The translations under genes were made by a program, and so were the position numbers. Below the pieces are notes generated by a model, which saw only the letters and a program-made list of their open reading frames with translations, did no database searches and was not told the DNA's origin. DNA of 64,000 nucleotides, taken from Sphingopyxis lindanitolerans (GTDB taxonomy: Bacteria > Pseudomonadota > Alphaproteobacteria > Sphingomonadales > Sphingomonadaceae). Numbering within the stretch: the stretch's first letter is position 1; each line of letters opens with the position of its first letter. Positions 1 through 8,922 of the stretch are shown here, one piece after another. The stretch spans positions 1 through 64,000 of the forward strand of contig NZ_CM009578.1 of assembly GCF_002993885.1 (NCBI RefSeq), written 5' to 3'.

Positions 1-416
1 CCGCCGCCCGCGACGCGCGCCCGCGCGACGACATGGCGATTGCCGCCGACGTTCGTCAGCGCGCCGACCTCGGCGGCGGCGCGCGGCGCGGCGCGGCCCG
101 GCGACCAGGACCGCGCTGGCGGCACGAGCGCGGTGGCCCGCCCGGCGGCGTCGACCAGAACCAGCCCTTCGAGTCCTTCGACATGCCGCGCCGCCGAGGC
201 CAGCGCGGCCCGGCGCGGCGCGCTGGAGAGTTGGGCGGCCGGATCGTCCATCGCCGACAGGAATTCGGCGGTGGTCACCACGACCGCGAGCGCGCGCGCG
301 TCGAGACCGCGCCGCATTTCGGCCTCGCTCTGAAAATAGAGCAGAGCGCCGTTCACCGCCGCGAGCAGGAGCAACAGCGGGATCGCGGCGGCAAGGATGA
401 CCGACCTTATCCGCAT
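1..416 (-). CDS. membrane sensor protein, N-terminal part (runs off the left edge)
   Basis: The minus-strand frame opens with ATG at 416 and stays open to position 1, giving 138 complete codons. The visible protein starts MRIRSVILAAAIPLLLLLAA, one membrane segment at about residues 6-27, followed by an Ala/Arg-rich presumably periplasmic region (LSAMDDPAAQL, GLEGLVLVDAAGRA) that resembles a small Cache/PAS-like sensor. The start overlaps the stop of the upstream gene (ATGCGGATAA), so the two are translationally coupled. The output domain lies outside the window, so the activity (cyclase, kinase or other) cannot be read. Confidence 0.7.
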   Translation of the reverse strand, partial: MRIRSVILAAAIPLLLLLAAVNGALLYFQSEAEMRRGLDARALAVVVTTAEFLSAMDDPAAQLSSAPRRAALASAARHVEGLEGLVLVDAAGRATALVPPARSWSPGRAAPRAAAEVGALTNVGGNRHVVARARVAGG

Positions 417-1798
417 GACGGCAGCGCCTCCATGTCGAGCAGGCCGGCGATGAACTGGGGGCATTCGCGCGCGATGGTGAACAGGTGCGCGCGCGCGAGG
501 CAAAGCGCCTGCATCCCTTCGTCGCCAACGCGGTAATCCTGCGCGGCGGGAAGCGAAAAGAGCAGCGACGGCACGTCGAAAAGCGACGGCGCGCGCGCCT
601 CGCCCGCCATTGCCCAGCCATCGACGGCGATATAGAGCAGATGCGCGGGCTGACCGCGCTCGATCAACAGCGCGCCGGGCGGCAGCGAGCGCGGACGGAC
701 GTGCCGGGCGACCAGCAAAAGCTCGCGGCCCGACAAACGGTCGAACGGCGCGATCGCCGCCAGCACCGCCATATGATCGATGACATCGGCGGAGATTTCC
801 TCGCCAGCGTCGATCGGCGCGGGCGCTGCGGTCGAGCGGTCATTCGGGCTGTCCACCGACATCACCGGCACTCGCGCCCCGCCTTCATCGCCGAACAGCC
901 AGGCTTCGCTCGCCGCCAGCCGGTGCTGCGCGGCGCGCGCGGCGGCGGCATCGAGTTCGCCGGTCGCATGCGCGCTGAGCGCCGTGAGCGCAGCGCGAAG
1001 ATCGCGCACTTCGCGCGGGGCGTCGCCCTTGGCGGGCGGGCGATGATCGCCCGCCGCGATCCGCAGCGCTTCCTGCGTGAGCCGCTCGATCGGCCGCGCG
1101 ACACGCCGGACGATCTGCAACGTCACCAGCAGGCAGGCGAGCAGCGAGGCGATGCCGATCATCGCGCTCAGGAACAGGGCGTTCTGCGTCGCGACGCGGA
1201 TGACCGAGACGTTGACGTCGGCGCCCGCAGTGCCGCTGACCGCGCCGTCGGCGCTATAGACCGGCGCCGCCGCGGTTTTGAGCAACCCCCATTTTTCCTG
1301 ATATTCGACCGGCGAGACATAGATGATGCGCCGCCGCTGCACGTCGCGGAGCCCCGCCATCGTTTCTTCGGGCAGGCTGTCGGGCGACCCCAGCGGCGTA
1401 TGCTCGTCGCCGTCGGTGCCGTCGAGGATATAGCGCACCTCGGCCCGGCCGCTCGTCACCTGCGTATAGATATAGGTGAGCCCCAGCCGTTCGCGAATGC
1501 GCCGCATCGGTTCGACATTCCGGCGATAGCGGATGTCGCGCTCGGCCGCTGCCGGGTCGCGGCCGCTCGTCGCCGTGCCGATCAGCCAGTCATGATCGGC
1601 CGGGTCGATCAGCGCCCCGGTCAGCGCGCTCGTCGCAACCAGCCGGTCGTCGAACTGGCGCAGGATCGTGGCGTTGATCCGATTGTAGACGAGGATGGCA
1701 ACGAGCAGCGCGGCCAGCGCGACCACCGGCAGGAACACCCGCAGCAACAGCGTCTGGATGCCGATTTGTTTGCGGTTACGCGGCATGGTCACGCCCAT
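407..1798 (-). CDS. HAMP sensor protein with C-terminal cyclic-nucleotide-binding-like domain
   Basis: The protein has 463 residues from ATG 1798; ATG 1786 is an alternative start. A membrane segment near residues 15-38 is followed by a periplasmic sensor region of about 200 residues (LTYIYTQVTSGRAEVRYILDG), a second membrane segment, a HAMP-like stretch (RRVARPIERLTQEALRIAAGD) and a C-terminal part (LAAIAPFDRLSGRELLLVARHVRPRSL) that resembles a CRP-type cNMP-binding fold. No kinase or cyclase domain is visible, so it may bind a nucleotide or act as a signal-controlled adaptor. It overlaps the 3' end of the transporter-like gene upstream and is coupled to the next sensor. The domain assignment is by eye. 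Confidence 0.72.
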   Translation of the reverse strand: MGVTMPRNRKQIGIQTLLLRVFLPVVALAALLVAILVYNRINATILRQFDDRLVATSALTGALIDPADHDWLIGTATSGRDPAAAERDIRYRRNVEPMRRIRERLGLTYIYTQVTSGRAEVRYILDGTDGDEHTPLGSPDSLPEETMAGLRDVQRRRIIYVSPVEYQEKWGLLKTAAAPVYSADGAVSGTAGADVNVSVIRVATQNALFLSAMIGIASLLACLLVTLQIVRRVARPIERLTQEALRIAAGDHRPPAKGDAPREVRDLRAALTALSAHATGELDAAAARAAQHRLAASEAWLFGDEGGARVPVMSVDSPNDRSTAAPAPIDAGEEISADVIDHMAVLAAIAPFDRLSGRELLLVARHVRPRSLPPGALLIERGQPAHLLYIAVDGWAMAGEARAPSLFDVPSLLFSLPAAQDYRVGDEGMQALCLARAHLFTIARECPQFIAGLLDMEALPSCG

Positions 1799-4178
1799 CC
1801 TGCACGCGCAGCATGACGAGCGCGAGGTCGGGGTGGCGCGCGGCAGCCGCCCGGATATCCTCATGCGCGATCCAGAAGCGTTCGCCGCTGGCGGTCGCAC
1901 CGCTCCAGCCCGCAGTGGGCGAGTCGGTCCGCGCCATCTCGGCAAGGCTCGCCAGCGCCTCGAGCGTCGCGGCGGCGAAATTGGGGGTTTGGCGAAGCGC
2001 GTCGATCAGAGCGACGCGGCTCGGACCGTCCTCGTGCCGCAAGGCGAGCAAGGCGAGCAATTGGGCACGCAGCGCAGGCGGCATCGCGGCGTGAATCAGG
2101 GGCGCGGTGCGGCGCGCGAACGCGCTGGGCGAAAGCCGCTGGTGGAGCAGCGCCAGCGCGACCGCCACTTCGACCGGCGCGCCATTCTCCAGCGCGGCTT
2201 CGGCCAGCCGGGTGACCTCGTCATCGGACGGTGGCGCGATGCTCTCCTGCTTGCGGGGCTGCAACACCGCTTCGACGCCGCGGAACAGCGCGTGGCCGAT
2301 GCCCGTTTCGACCGCTTCCATGGCGTTGGCGCGAACCTTGGCATTGGCCGAATGAAGCGACACGATCAGCAGGTCGAAATCGGGGAGCAGGCCGCGCAGC
2401 GCCAGCAATTCGAGCAGGAAGTCGACCGCGGCGCTCGCACGTTCGCGCTGGGCGCGGGCAAGCAGGCCGGTGAAGCCCGAGGCGCCCTGCGCCGCGTCGA
2501 GCCGCCGGGCGCTGTCCATCGCCTGCCGGGCGGCATCGCTTTCGGCCGCGACGATCGCGTCCGATTGCGCCGCGAACTGCGCCTGCGACAGGCTGGCGAG
2601 CGCGCGCGCCGCCACCGCGCGCTCGCCTTGCGCGCGGCGCGTGTCGCGCAGCGCAGCGACGAGATGCGGGATGGCGGTCTCGCCGAAATCGGCGATCAGC
2701 GCGGCACTTTGGCGCCGCTCGCGCGGGCTCTGCCGGGGCGCAGCCGCGAGCAGGTCGGCGATCGCGTCCGGATCGGCGAGGCGGAGTTGGTCTGACCCGC
2801 CGCGCAGATCGAGGAGCGGGGCGCCGGGCGACGCCGCCAGGGTGCGCAGCCGCGCTTCCGCTCCGGGCGCGAGGGCCGGGAGCGGTGCGCCGAAATTGAG
2901 CCAGCCCTGCCGCATGTTGCCCGCCATCGCCGAGGGATAAAGCTGGCGCAGCAAAACGACGGTCGCGATCAGCAATGCGCCCAATATCACCCCGATCCCC
3001 GAAAGCTCGCGCAGGTCGAGATATTTGGCGGCATAGAGCAGGAAGGCGCCCGCGATCAGGCTGGCGAGCGGTTCGCACATCCCCTCGATCACGGTGCGAA
3101 GCGGACGCTTGATCGCCGATGGCACCGCGTTGAACAGCAGATTCTGATTATTATATTCGATCGAGGTCAGCACGCCATGATAGGCGAAAAAGGCCGCGAT
3201 CGCCGCGATATAGCCGCTGCTCAGAAAGAAGAATCCGAATACCGCGAAATAGGTGAGGGGCAGGATGAAGGCGACGTTGCGAACGCCGAGCCGGGTCACC
3301 AGCCGGTTGAAGACGAACAGGCAGACCAGCAGGTTGAAGATGTTCGACGCGGCATAGAGCGCGCCGAACAGCGCCGCGAGCTGAGCCTCGCTGCGCCCCT
3401 GTTGCAGCACCGCGGCATATTGATATTCGGCGAGGTTGGTCATCAACAGGGTGACGAACAAGGTCGCCGTCAGGGCGAGCGTATAGCGCGAGGTGCGAAA
3501 GCTGTTCGCCAGCACCGCGAGCTGGGCGGCGATCCCCGCCGGGCGCTCGCTATCGTCGGCATCGCTTTCGCTGAGCTGCGGCCAGCGGCGGCCGAGCGAC
3601 CAGGCGAGCGGCATCGTCGCGAGCGCGACTCCGGCCCAGAGCAGCAGGAAGCCGGGCAAGGGGACGAAAGCCGCGAGCAGGTTGACGATCAGCGCGCCGA
3701 CCGCGGTGCCGAGCGCGCAAAAGGCCGCGAACAGCGGGAACAGCCTTTTGGCGTCCTGAATGTCGAAATAGGCGTCGGTGAAGTTCCAGAACAGGCTGTA
3801 GAGCGCGATATACCACATCGCGAGATAGAGCTTCAGCACGTAATAGAGCGGCGCACTGTCGCCGGCGTTGCTGAGCAGCGCCCACAGGATCACGCCCCCG
3901 GCGACGAGGAGCGCCAGCGTCGCCATCACCATATGGTTCAGCGAAAAGCGCACCATCAGGACCGAAAAAAGGCCGGTGTAGACCAGCATCACCGCCGGGG
4001 TGAGCATGAAGATCACCGGCAGCGCATCGACCCCGACATGGCTGAAGAAAGCGGCGTCCCCGGCGCTGAACCCGATGCCGAGTCCCATTTGCAGCAGAAA
4101 GCCGAACAGCGCGAACTGCGCGAGCTTGGGTCCTTCGCCCGGCTCGACGCGCAGCAGACGGTTCAGCCTGTCGATCAC
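1776..4178 (-). CDS. MFS or nucleotide-carrier-like membrane protein with C-terminal HEAT-like repeats
   Basis: An 800-residue protein if it starts at GTG 4178 (MIDRLNRLLRVEPGEG), which has a G-rich ribosome site (GGGGGGCTGAATATC) just upstream; an upstream TTG at 4226 would add 16 residues. About the first 430 residues are a run of hydrophobic helices (FALFGFLLQMGLGIGFSAGDAAFF onward) resembling MFS or ATP/ADP-carrier-like proteins. The last 350 residues are Ala/Leu-rich helical repeats (LVAALRDTRRAQGERAVAARALASL) that look like HEAT repeats. The substrate is unknown. The neighbouring cNMP-binding and cyclase-like genes make a nucleotide ligand tempting, but this is inference only. Confidence 0.7.
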   Translation of the reverse strand: MIDRLNRLLRVEPGEGPKLAQFALFGFLLQMGLGIGFSAGDAAFFSHVGVDALPVIFMLTPAVMLVYTGLFSVLMVRFSLNHMVMATLALLVAGGVILWALLSNAGDSAPLYYVLKLYLAMWYIALYSLFWNFTDAYFDIQDAKRLFPLFAAFCALGTAVGALIVNLLAAFVPLPGFLLLWAGVALATMPLAWSLGRRWPQLSESDADDSERPAGIAAQLAVLANSFRTSRYTLALTATLFVTLLMTNLAEYQYAAVLQQGRSEAQLAALFGALYAASNIFNLLVCLFVFNRLVTRLGVRNVAFILPLTYFAVFGFFFLSSGYIAAIAAFFAYHGVLTSIEYNNQNLLFNAVPSAIKRPLRTVIEGMCEPLASLIAGAFLLYAAKYLDLRELSGIGVILGALLIATVVLLRQLYPSAMAGNMRQGWLNFGAPLPALAPGAEARLRTLAASPGAPLLDLRGGSDQLRLADPDAIADLLAAAPRQSPRERRQSAALIADFGETAIPHLVAALRDTRRAQGERAVAARALASLSQAQFAAQSDAIVAAESDAARQAMDSARRLDAAQGASGFTGLLARAQRERASAAVDFLLELLALRGLLPDFDLLIVSLHSANAKVRANAMEAVETGIGHALFRGVEAVLQPRKQESIAPPSDDEVTRLAEAALENGAPVEVAVALALLHQRLSPSAFARRTAPLIHAAMPPALRAQLLALLALRHEDGPSRVALIDALRQTPNFAAATLEALASLAEMARTDSPTAGWSGATASGERFWIAHEDIRAAAARHPDLALVMLRVQDGRDHAA

Positions 4179-4294
4179 GATATTCAGCCCCCCGTCCGCA
4201 ACGCCCACCCGACCGCATAGCAACAAAATATTGATGAAGTCAGCCGCACGGTTGTCAGCACGGACAAAAGCGGCAATGGTGCGGGGCAGGGGCG

Positions 4295-5917
4295 ATGACG
4301 GGACGCAAGAGAAAATTCGGGCTCAAGCCCCAGCTGCTCTTGCTGCTGTTCGCGCTCAATCTGATCGCGGCGACGGCCTATTCGCTCGTGCTTTACGGTA
4401 TCGACCGCGCCGAGATATTGGCGGGAATCGACAAGCAACTCGTCACCGCGGCCAATGCGGTGCAGGAAATCGTTCCGCCCGGCTATCATGCCACGATCCA
4501 GAATGCGGACTCGGTTGCGCCAGCGCTGTTCGACGCGGTGCAGGACCGGCTGTCGCACTTCGCCAACGAGTCGGGGCTCGTCTACGCCTATACCTATATG
4601 CAATTCGGGCCCGAGATCCGCACCGTCGCGACCAGCGCGACGGTCGCCGAAATGCAGTCGGGAACGCAGACGGGCTTTTTTGCCCTCTATGATACGGCGC
4701 CCGCCAAACTGCATCAGAGCTTTCGCGACGGACGGGTGCGGTTCGACGAATATAGCGACAGTTTCGGCCGCTTCCGGTCGATCTACAAGCCGGTGCGGAT
4801 GCGCGACGGGCGCACCTACGTCATCGGCGCCGACGTCGATCTGCACCAGCTCGACGCGAGCCTGCGCACCGCACTGATCCAGTCGATCGCGGTCGGGGTC
4901 GTCATGTTCGCGCTCTCGCTCGCCGTCGGCTGGCTGCTCATCGGCCGGATCGTGCGGCCGCTGGCGCAGCTCACCGCCTTCACGCGCGGAATGGAGCAGC
5001 GCAGCTTCGAGCCCGACGAGCAGGAATTGCTCGCGATCCGGGAGATCGGCGGCGCGCGGAGCGACGAGGTCGGCAGCCTCGCCGAAGCGATGTCGGGCAT
5101 GATCGCGCGGCTGCAACGCTATCTGATCGAGGTCGAAACCGCGACCGCCGCGCGCGAGCGGGTCGAGGGCGAGCTGACCGCGGCGCGCGACATCCAGGTC
5201 GGGATGCTGCCCCGCAAATCCCCGCCCTTTCCCGGCCGCACCGACCTCGACGTCTTCGCGATGCTCGAACCGGCGAAACAGGTTGGCGGCGACCTTTACG
5301 ATTATTTCCTGATCGACCGGAATCGGCTGTTCTTCGTCGTCGGCGACGTCGCGGGCAAGGGCGTGCCCGCGGCGCTGTTCATGGCGATGACGACGACGCT
5401 GTTCAAGGCGCAGGCGCTGTCCGCGACCTCGACGGCGGAGATCATGACGCGCGTCAACGCCGAACTGGCGCGCGACAATGTGGCGGAGATGTTCGTCACC
5501 GCGCTGGCCGGCATATTGGACCTTCGCGACGGCAGCGTCGTCTATAGCGATGCCGGCCACGAAGCGCCCTTCATCGTGCGCGCGGGCGGCGCTGTCGAGC
5601 GGCTGGCAAAGAAGCATGGCATGGCGATGGGCATCTTCGACGATGTCGAATATCAGTCGGGCCGCTTCACGTTGCAGCCCGGCGATGCGATGATCCTGTT
5701 TACCGACGGTGTGTCCGAGGCGACGGGGCCGGGCGAGGAGCTTTACACCGCCGCGCGCATCCGGACGGCGCTGGAACGCACCCGCGAAAATCCGTCGGCG
5801 CGCTATATTGCCGAAGGCCTCGCCGACAGCGTGCGCGCTTTCGTCGGCGAGATTCCGCAGTCGGACGATATCGCGATCCTGGTGATCTGCTACGAAGGAC
5901 CAGCGGCGGCCGCCTAG
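4295..5917 (+). CDS. HAMP-SpoIIE/PP2C-type serine phosphatase
   Basis: A 540-residue membrane phosphatase starting MTGRKRKFGLKPQ with a G-rich ribosome site. It has an N-terminal membrane helix (residues 12-33), a periplasmic sensor (about 35-195), a second helix (197-217), HAMP, a short helical linker and a C-terminal SpoIIE/PP2C domain. Catalytic landmarks are GGDLYDYF (about 331), GDVAGKGVPAALFMA (about 350) and FTDGVSEATG; the acidic residues coordinate metal in this family. Such enzymes usually dephosphorylate anti-sigma-factor antagonists (STAS proteins), but no STAS or anti-sigma gene is visible here. It is divergent from the transporter-like gene and its stop overlaps the convergent cyclase-like gene by 4 bp (CTAG). 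Confidence 0.9.
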   Translation: MTGRKRKFGLKPQLLLLLFALNLIAATAYSLVLYGIDRAEILAGIDKQLVTAANAVQEIVPPGYHATIQNADSVAPALFDAVQDRLSHFANESGLVYAYTYMQFGPEIRTVATSATVAEMQSGTQTGFFALYDTAPAKLHQSFRDGRVRFDEYSDSFGRFRSIYKPVRMRDGRTYVIGADVDLHQLDASLRTALIQSIAVGVVMFALSLAVGWLLIGRIVRPLAQLTAFTRGMEQRSFEPDEQELLAIREIGGARSDEVGSLAEAMSGMIARLQRYLIEVETATAARERVEGELTAARDIQVGMLPRKSPPFPGRTDLDVFAMLEPAKQVGGDLYDYFLIDRNRLFFVVGDVAGKGVPAALFMAMTTTLFKAQALSATSTAEIMTRVNAELARDNVAEMFVTALAGILDLRDGSVVYSDAGHEAPFIVRAGGAVERLAKKHGMAMGIFDDVEYQSGRFTLQPGDAMILFTDGVSEATGPGEELYTAARIRTALERTRENPSARYIAEGLADSVRAFVGEIPQSDDIAILVICYEGPAAAA

Positions 5918-6705
5918 CCCCCCAGCGTCAGCGGCGCGCGGTCGACGCCGTGCATCTTGCGCAGATAGAGCCGCATGTCCGCGATCGCGGCGCGCAGCCG
6001 CTCGGGCTCGCTCGCCGGGGCATGCGCCGCCGCCGCGACGAGCGGGCATTCCTCGACCTCCCACGGCAGGAAGTCGAAACCGGCTTCGGCGTCGCTGGCC
6101 CAGATGATCGGATAGGGGCGGCCGAACATCACCCCTTTCAATTCGTCGCGCCCGACAAGGTGAAAGGCGAGCGCGTCGGCGTTGCGGGCGCCGAGCAATT
6201 GTTCGAGCAGGTCGAGCGAGACGACGAGGCTCGATGGGCGGGCATATTTGGAAAGGCGAAAGCCCAGGTCGACGTCGGGGCCGATATAATCGATATGCCG
6301 CGCCCCGTCGCCCGCCGCCAGTTCGGCGATGTCGAGCTCGATATTCTGTTCGCCGAACGCGACGAGCCACGCGGTGCCCTTGAGCCGGAGCGGGATGCGC
6401 TCGAAATACCGGCTTTCGTAAAGCGCCATCGCACGCAGCAGCGCGCGCAGGATCGACGCGGCCTCTTCGGCGCTTTGCGGTTCGGCGGCGAAAATGACCT
6501 CGTCGCCCATCGCCTTCCAGATGTCGATCGACGGCGTGCGTTCGTCATCGATGAATTCAAAGCCGACCTGTCCCGCCAGGATCAGGGGGAAATTACAGAA
6601 AAAAGCCTGGAAAACGTCGAGCCACCCCTGGCTTCCCTGACCCGAAAAGCGGGCCTTGAACTGGGTCGAGCCGACCATGTCGACGGATAGAAAGAGGCGG
6701 ATCAT
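5914..6705 (-). CDS. class III nucleotide cyclase-like protein, possibly degenerate
   Basis: A 263-residue soluble protein. The opening SVDMVGSTQFKAR supplies the first metal-binding Asp (D9) and WKAMGDEVIFA the second acidic site (D68/E69), both at places expected in class III adenylyl/guanylyl cyclase folds. The later GPDVDLGFRLSKYA matches the G-x-x-V-N-x-x-x-R segment, with Asp replacing the Asn that helps stabilise the transition state, so catalysis is uncertain. A C-terminal tail of about 60 residues is not recognisable. It could make cAMP/cGMP for the cNMP-binding-like sensor nearby, or be an inactive regulator. Confidence 0.68.
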   Translation of the reverse strand: MIRLFLSVDMVGSTQFKARFSGQGSQGWLDVFQAFFCNFPLILAGQVGFEFIDDERTPSIDIWKAMGDEVIFAAEPQSAEEAASILRALLRAMALYESRYFERIPLRLKGTAWLVAFGEQNIELDIAELAAGDGARHIDYIGPDVDLGFRLSKYARPSSLVVSLDLLEQLLGARNADALAFHLVGRDELKGVMFGRPYPIIWASDAEAGFDFLPWEVEECPLVAAAAHAPASEPERLRAAIADMRLYLRKMHGVDRAPLTLGG

Positions 6706-6836
6706 GTCATTCCCCGGACGGCAACGGGCGGCGGCGCGCGATCTTTACCCGCACCCCGTTAACATAAGCCGACCGCGCCGCCACGAAATATCACCGGCGG
6801 CGGCAGATCGGGGCGACGCGGAATTCATATTGTAAT

Positions 6837-6851
6837 TGCGAATCGTTCTCG
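6837..6851. promoter_or_regulatory. Fur-box-like operator upstream of the PepSY gene
   Basis: TGCGAATCGTTCTCG matches the 7-1-7 Fur consensus TGAGAATgATTCTCA at about 12 of 15 positions. It lies about 45 bp upstream of the first gene of an iron and flavin operon. A similar site precedes the siderophore receptor gene, which strengthens the call. Confidence 0.6.
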
Positions 6852-6894
6852 ATAATGGCGGACATCCCTTTCGGTTTCAGTCTGACAGCTCTCG

Positions 6895-7536
6895 ATGCAC
6901 GCACCCCCGTCCCCGCGCCCGCCGGTCAAAAAGAGCCGGAAAAGCTTTTGGCTGAAACAGTTGCACATGTGGCACTGGATGAGTTCGGCCGTCAGCCTGA
7001 TCGGCCTGTTGCTGTTCGCGGTCACGGGGTTCACGCTCAACCATGCCGCCGACATCGAAGCGGCGCCGGTCGTCGCCCAGAAGACCGCGCAGATGCCGCA
7101 GGCGGTGCTGGGCACGCTCGGCGCTGATCCGGCGGGCGGCAAGGGCGCCTTGCCCCGGCCGGTCGCAGCGTGGGTCGAGGATCATTTCCCGGTCAGCGCG
7201 ACGGGCGAGGCCGAATGGTCCGCCGACGAGATTTACCTGCCTGCACCGCGCCCCGGCGGCGATGGCTGGGTCGCGATCGACCGCGCGAGCGGCGCGGTGT
7301 CGAGCGAGATCACCGATCGCGGCTGGATTTCCTATCTCAACGACCTCCACAAAGGCCGCAATTCGGGTGGCGAGTGGAGCCTGTTCATCGATGTCTTCGC
7401 CTTCGCCTGCCTGATCTTCGCGTTCACCGGCCTGGTCCTGCTCTGGCTGCATTCGGCAAAGCGCAAGAGCACCTGGCCGCTGGTTGGCGCCGGTCTGATC
7501 CTTCCCGCGGCCGTCGCGATCATCTTCATCCATTAA
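6895..7536 (+). CDS. PepSY-associated TM helix protein
   Basis: A 213-residue membrane protein. A short basic N-terminus leads into LHMWHWMSSAVSLIGLLLF, the His-containing first helix typical of PepSY-associated membrane proteins. A periplasmic PepSY-like region follows (YLPAPRPGGDGWVAIDRASGAV, then LNDLHKGRNSGG), with two C-terminal helices (about 163-185 and 195-213). The LHKGR motif and membrane His residues resemble haem-binding or transmembrane electron-transfer PepSY proteins. It is first in an operon with DUF2271, DUF4198 and ApbE genes and downstream of a Fur-like box. It probably moves electrons to the flavoprotein partners, for example for ferric reduction; this is inference. Confidence 0.82.
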   Translation: MHAPPSPRPPVKKSRKSFWLKQLHMWHWMSSAVSLIGLLLFAVTGFTLNHAADIEAAPVVAQKTAQMPQAVLGTLGADPAGGKGALPRPVAAWVEDHFPVSATGEAEWSADEIYLPAPRPGGDGWVAIDRASGAVSSEITDRGWISYLNDLHKGRNSGGEWSLFIDVFAFACLIFAFTGLVLLWLHSAKRKSTWPLVGAGLILPAAVAIIFIH

Positions 7537-7546
7537 GGAGAGTTTC

Positions 7547-8071
7547 ATGCAGACCCCCTCGCGCACGCTTTTGATCGGCGGTTCGTTGAGCGCCGCGCTC
7601 ACCGCCCCGGTTCTGGCCGCCGCGCCCGCGACGATGGACGTCACGATCACGATCCCGCAACTCAAGGTCGCCGAATATCACCGTCCTTACGTGGCGATCT
7701 GGGTCGAAAAGGCGGGTGCGCCCGCAAAGACGGTCGCGGTCTGGTACGACTATGACATGAAGAAGAACGAGGGCACCAAATGGCTGCGCGACGTGCGCCA
7801 ATGGTGGCGCGCCGCGGGCCGGACGATGACATTCCCGGCGAACGGCGTCACCGGCGCGACGCGCGCACCCGGTGCGCAGAAAATCTCGTTCAGCCGCGCC
7901 CAACTCGGCGCGACCGCGCCCGGCGCCTATGTGCTGGTGGTCGAGGCGGCGCGCGAGGTCGGCGGACGCGAACTGCTCCGCATCCCCTTTACCTGGCCGG
8001 CAAAGGCCGGTCCGGGCGGCCGCGCCGCCGGCAAGACTGAACTTGGCGCCGTCACCGTCGCCTTCCGCTGA
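7547..8071 (+). CDS. DUF2271 periplasmic protein with a predicted flavinylation motif
   Basis: A 174-residue protein with a signal peptide (residues 1-25, ending VLAAA) and a beta-rich DUF2271 domain (VTITIPQLKVAEYHRPYVAI, AVWYDYDMKKNEGTKWLRD). It contains NGVTGAT with Thr102, fitting the D/N-x-x-T-G-A-S/T consensus of ApbE-type covalent FMN attachment known from NqrC and RnfG. The ApbE gene is two genes downstream. The start follows a clear TAAGGAG ribosome site 10 bp after the PepSY stop. It is likely a periplasmic flavoprotein that exchanges electrons with the PepSY protein. Confidence 0.85.
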   Translation: MQTPSRTLLIGGSLSAALTAPVLAAAPATMDVTITIPQLKVAEYHRPYVAIWVEKAGAPAKTVAVWYDYDMKKNEGTKWLRDVRQWWRAAGRTMTFPANGVTGATRAPGAQKISFSRAQLGATAPGAYVLVVEAAREVGGRELLRIPFTWPAKAGPGGRAAGKTELGAVTVAFR

Positions 8072-8088
8072 TCCAGAGAAAGGGCAGA

Positions 8089-8922
8089 ATGATGAAAAAG
8101 CAGATATGGGGTTTCGCGGCGACGGTCGCGCTCGCGGCGATGGCGGCGGTTCCGGCAAGCGCGCACCGGCAATGGATGCTGCCGTCGTCGACGGTGCTGT
8201 CGGGCGACGATGTGTGGGTGACGGTCGATGCCGCGGTGTCGAACGATCTTTTCTATTTCGAGCATCAGCCGCTGCGCCTCGACGCCGTCCATGCCTGGGC
8301 GCCCGACGGCAGCGACGTGGCGATCGAGAATAAGGCGACGGGGCGCTATCGGAGCACTTTCGACGTCCATCTGACGCAAAAGGGCACCTATCGCATCGCG
8401 TCGGTATCCGATTCGCTGATGGGCAGCTATGATCTGAACGGCAAGACCGAGCGCCTGCCGCGCGGCACCACCACCGCCAATCTTGCCGAAAAGCTCCCGG
8501 CTGGCGCGACCAACGTGCGGACCGCCGAAGCGAACAACCGCAACGAGATTTTCGTGACGGTGGGTGAGCCGACGACGACTTTGTTCAAGCCGACCGGCAA
8601 GGGGATCGAAATGGTCCCGGTCACGCATCCCAACGACCTGTTCGCGGGCGAGGCGGCAACCTTCCAGTTCCTGCTCGACGGCAAGCCCGCGGCGGACCTG
8701 GCGGTGACGGTGATCCCCGGCGGTATCCGCTATCGCGACCAGCTTGGTCAGATCGACCTCAAGACCGATGTCGAGGGCAAGGTCGCGGTAAATTGGTCCG
8801 AACCCGGCATGTATTGGATGAACGTCACGACGCCGCACGCCGAGCGTCAGGCGGGGGATGCGCCGCCGCCGGTCGCGCGCCGCGCCTCCTATGTCACCAC
8901 GCTCGAGGTGATGGCGCCCTGA
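8089..8922 (+). CDS. DUF4198 periplasmic protein
   Basis: A 277-residue protein with a signal peptide (MMKKQIWGFAATVALAAMAA, cleavage near PASA-HRQW). The mature start HRQWMLPSSTVLSGDDVWVT and the beta-sandwich pattern fit the DUF4198 family, whose members often sit beside TonB-dependent metal receptors and may bind metal through the N-terminal His. A second Ig-like segment (LFAGEAATFQFLLDGKPAADL) ends the protein. It is in the operon between the DUF2271 and ApbE genes. The exact role is unknown; metal handling in the periplasm is the likeliest reading. Confidence 0.82.
   Translation: MMKKQIWGFAATVALAAMAAVPASAHRQWMLPSSTVLSGDDVWVTVDAAVSNDLFYFEHQPLRLDAVHAWAPDGSDVAIENKATGRYRSTFDVHLTQKGTYRIASVSDSLMGSYDLNGKTERLPRGTTTANLAEKLPAGATNVRTAEANNRNEIFVTVGEPTTTLFKPTGKGIEMVPVTHPNDLFAGEAATFQFLLDGKPAADLAVTVIPGGIRYRDQLGQIDLKTDVEGKVAVNWSEPGMYWMNVTTPHAERQAGDAPPPVARRASYVTTLEVMAP

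Noticed and set aside
4184-6370. 728-residue open frame antisense to the SpoIIE phosphatase gene
   Set aside because: High GC leaves long stop-free antisense frames; it is Arg/Asp/His-rich, has no motifs, and covers well-supported genes on the other strand.
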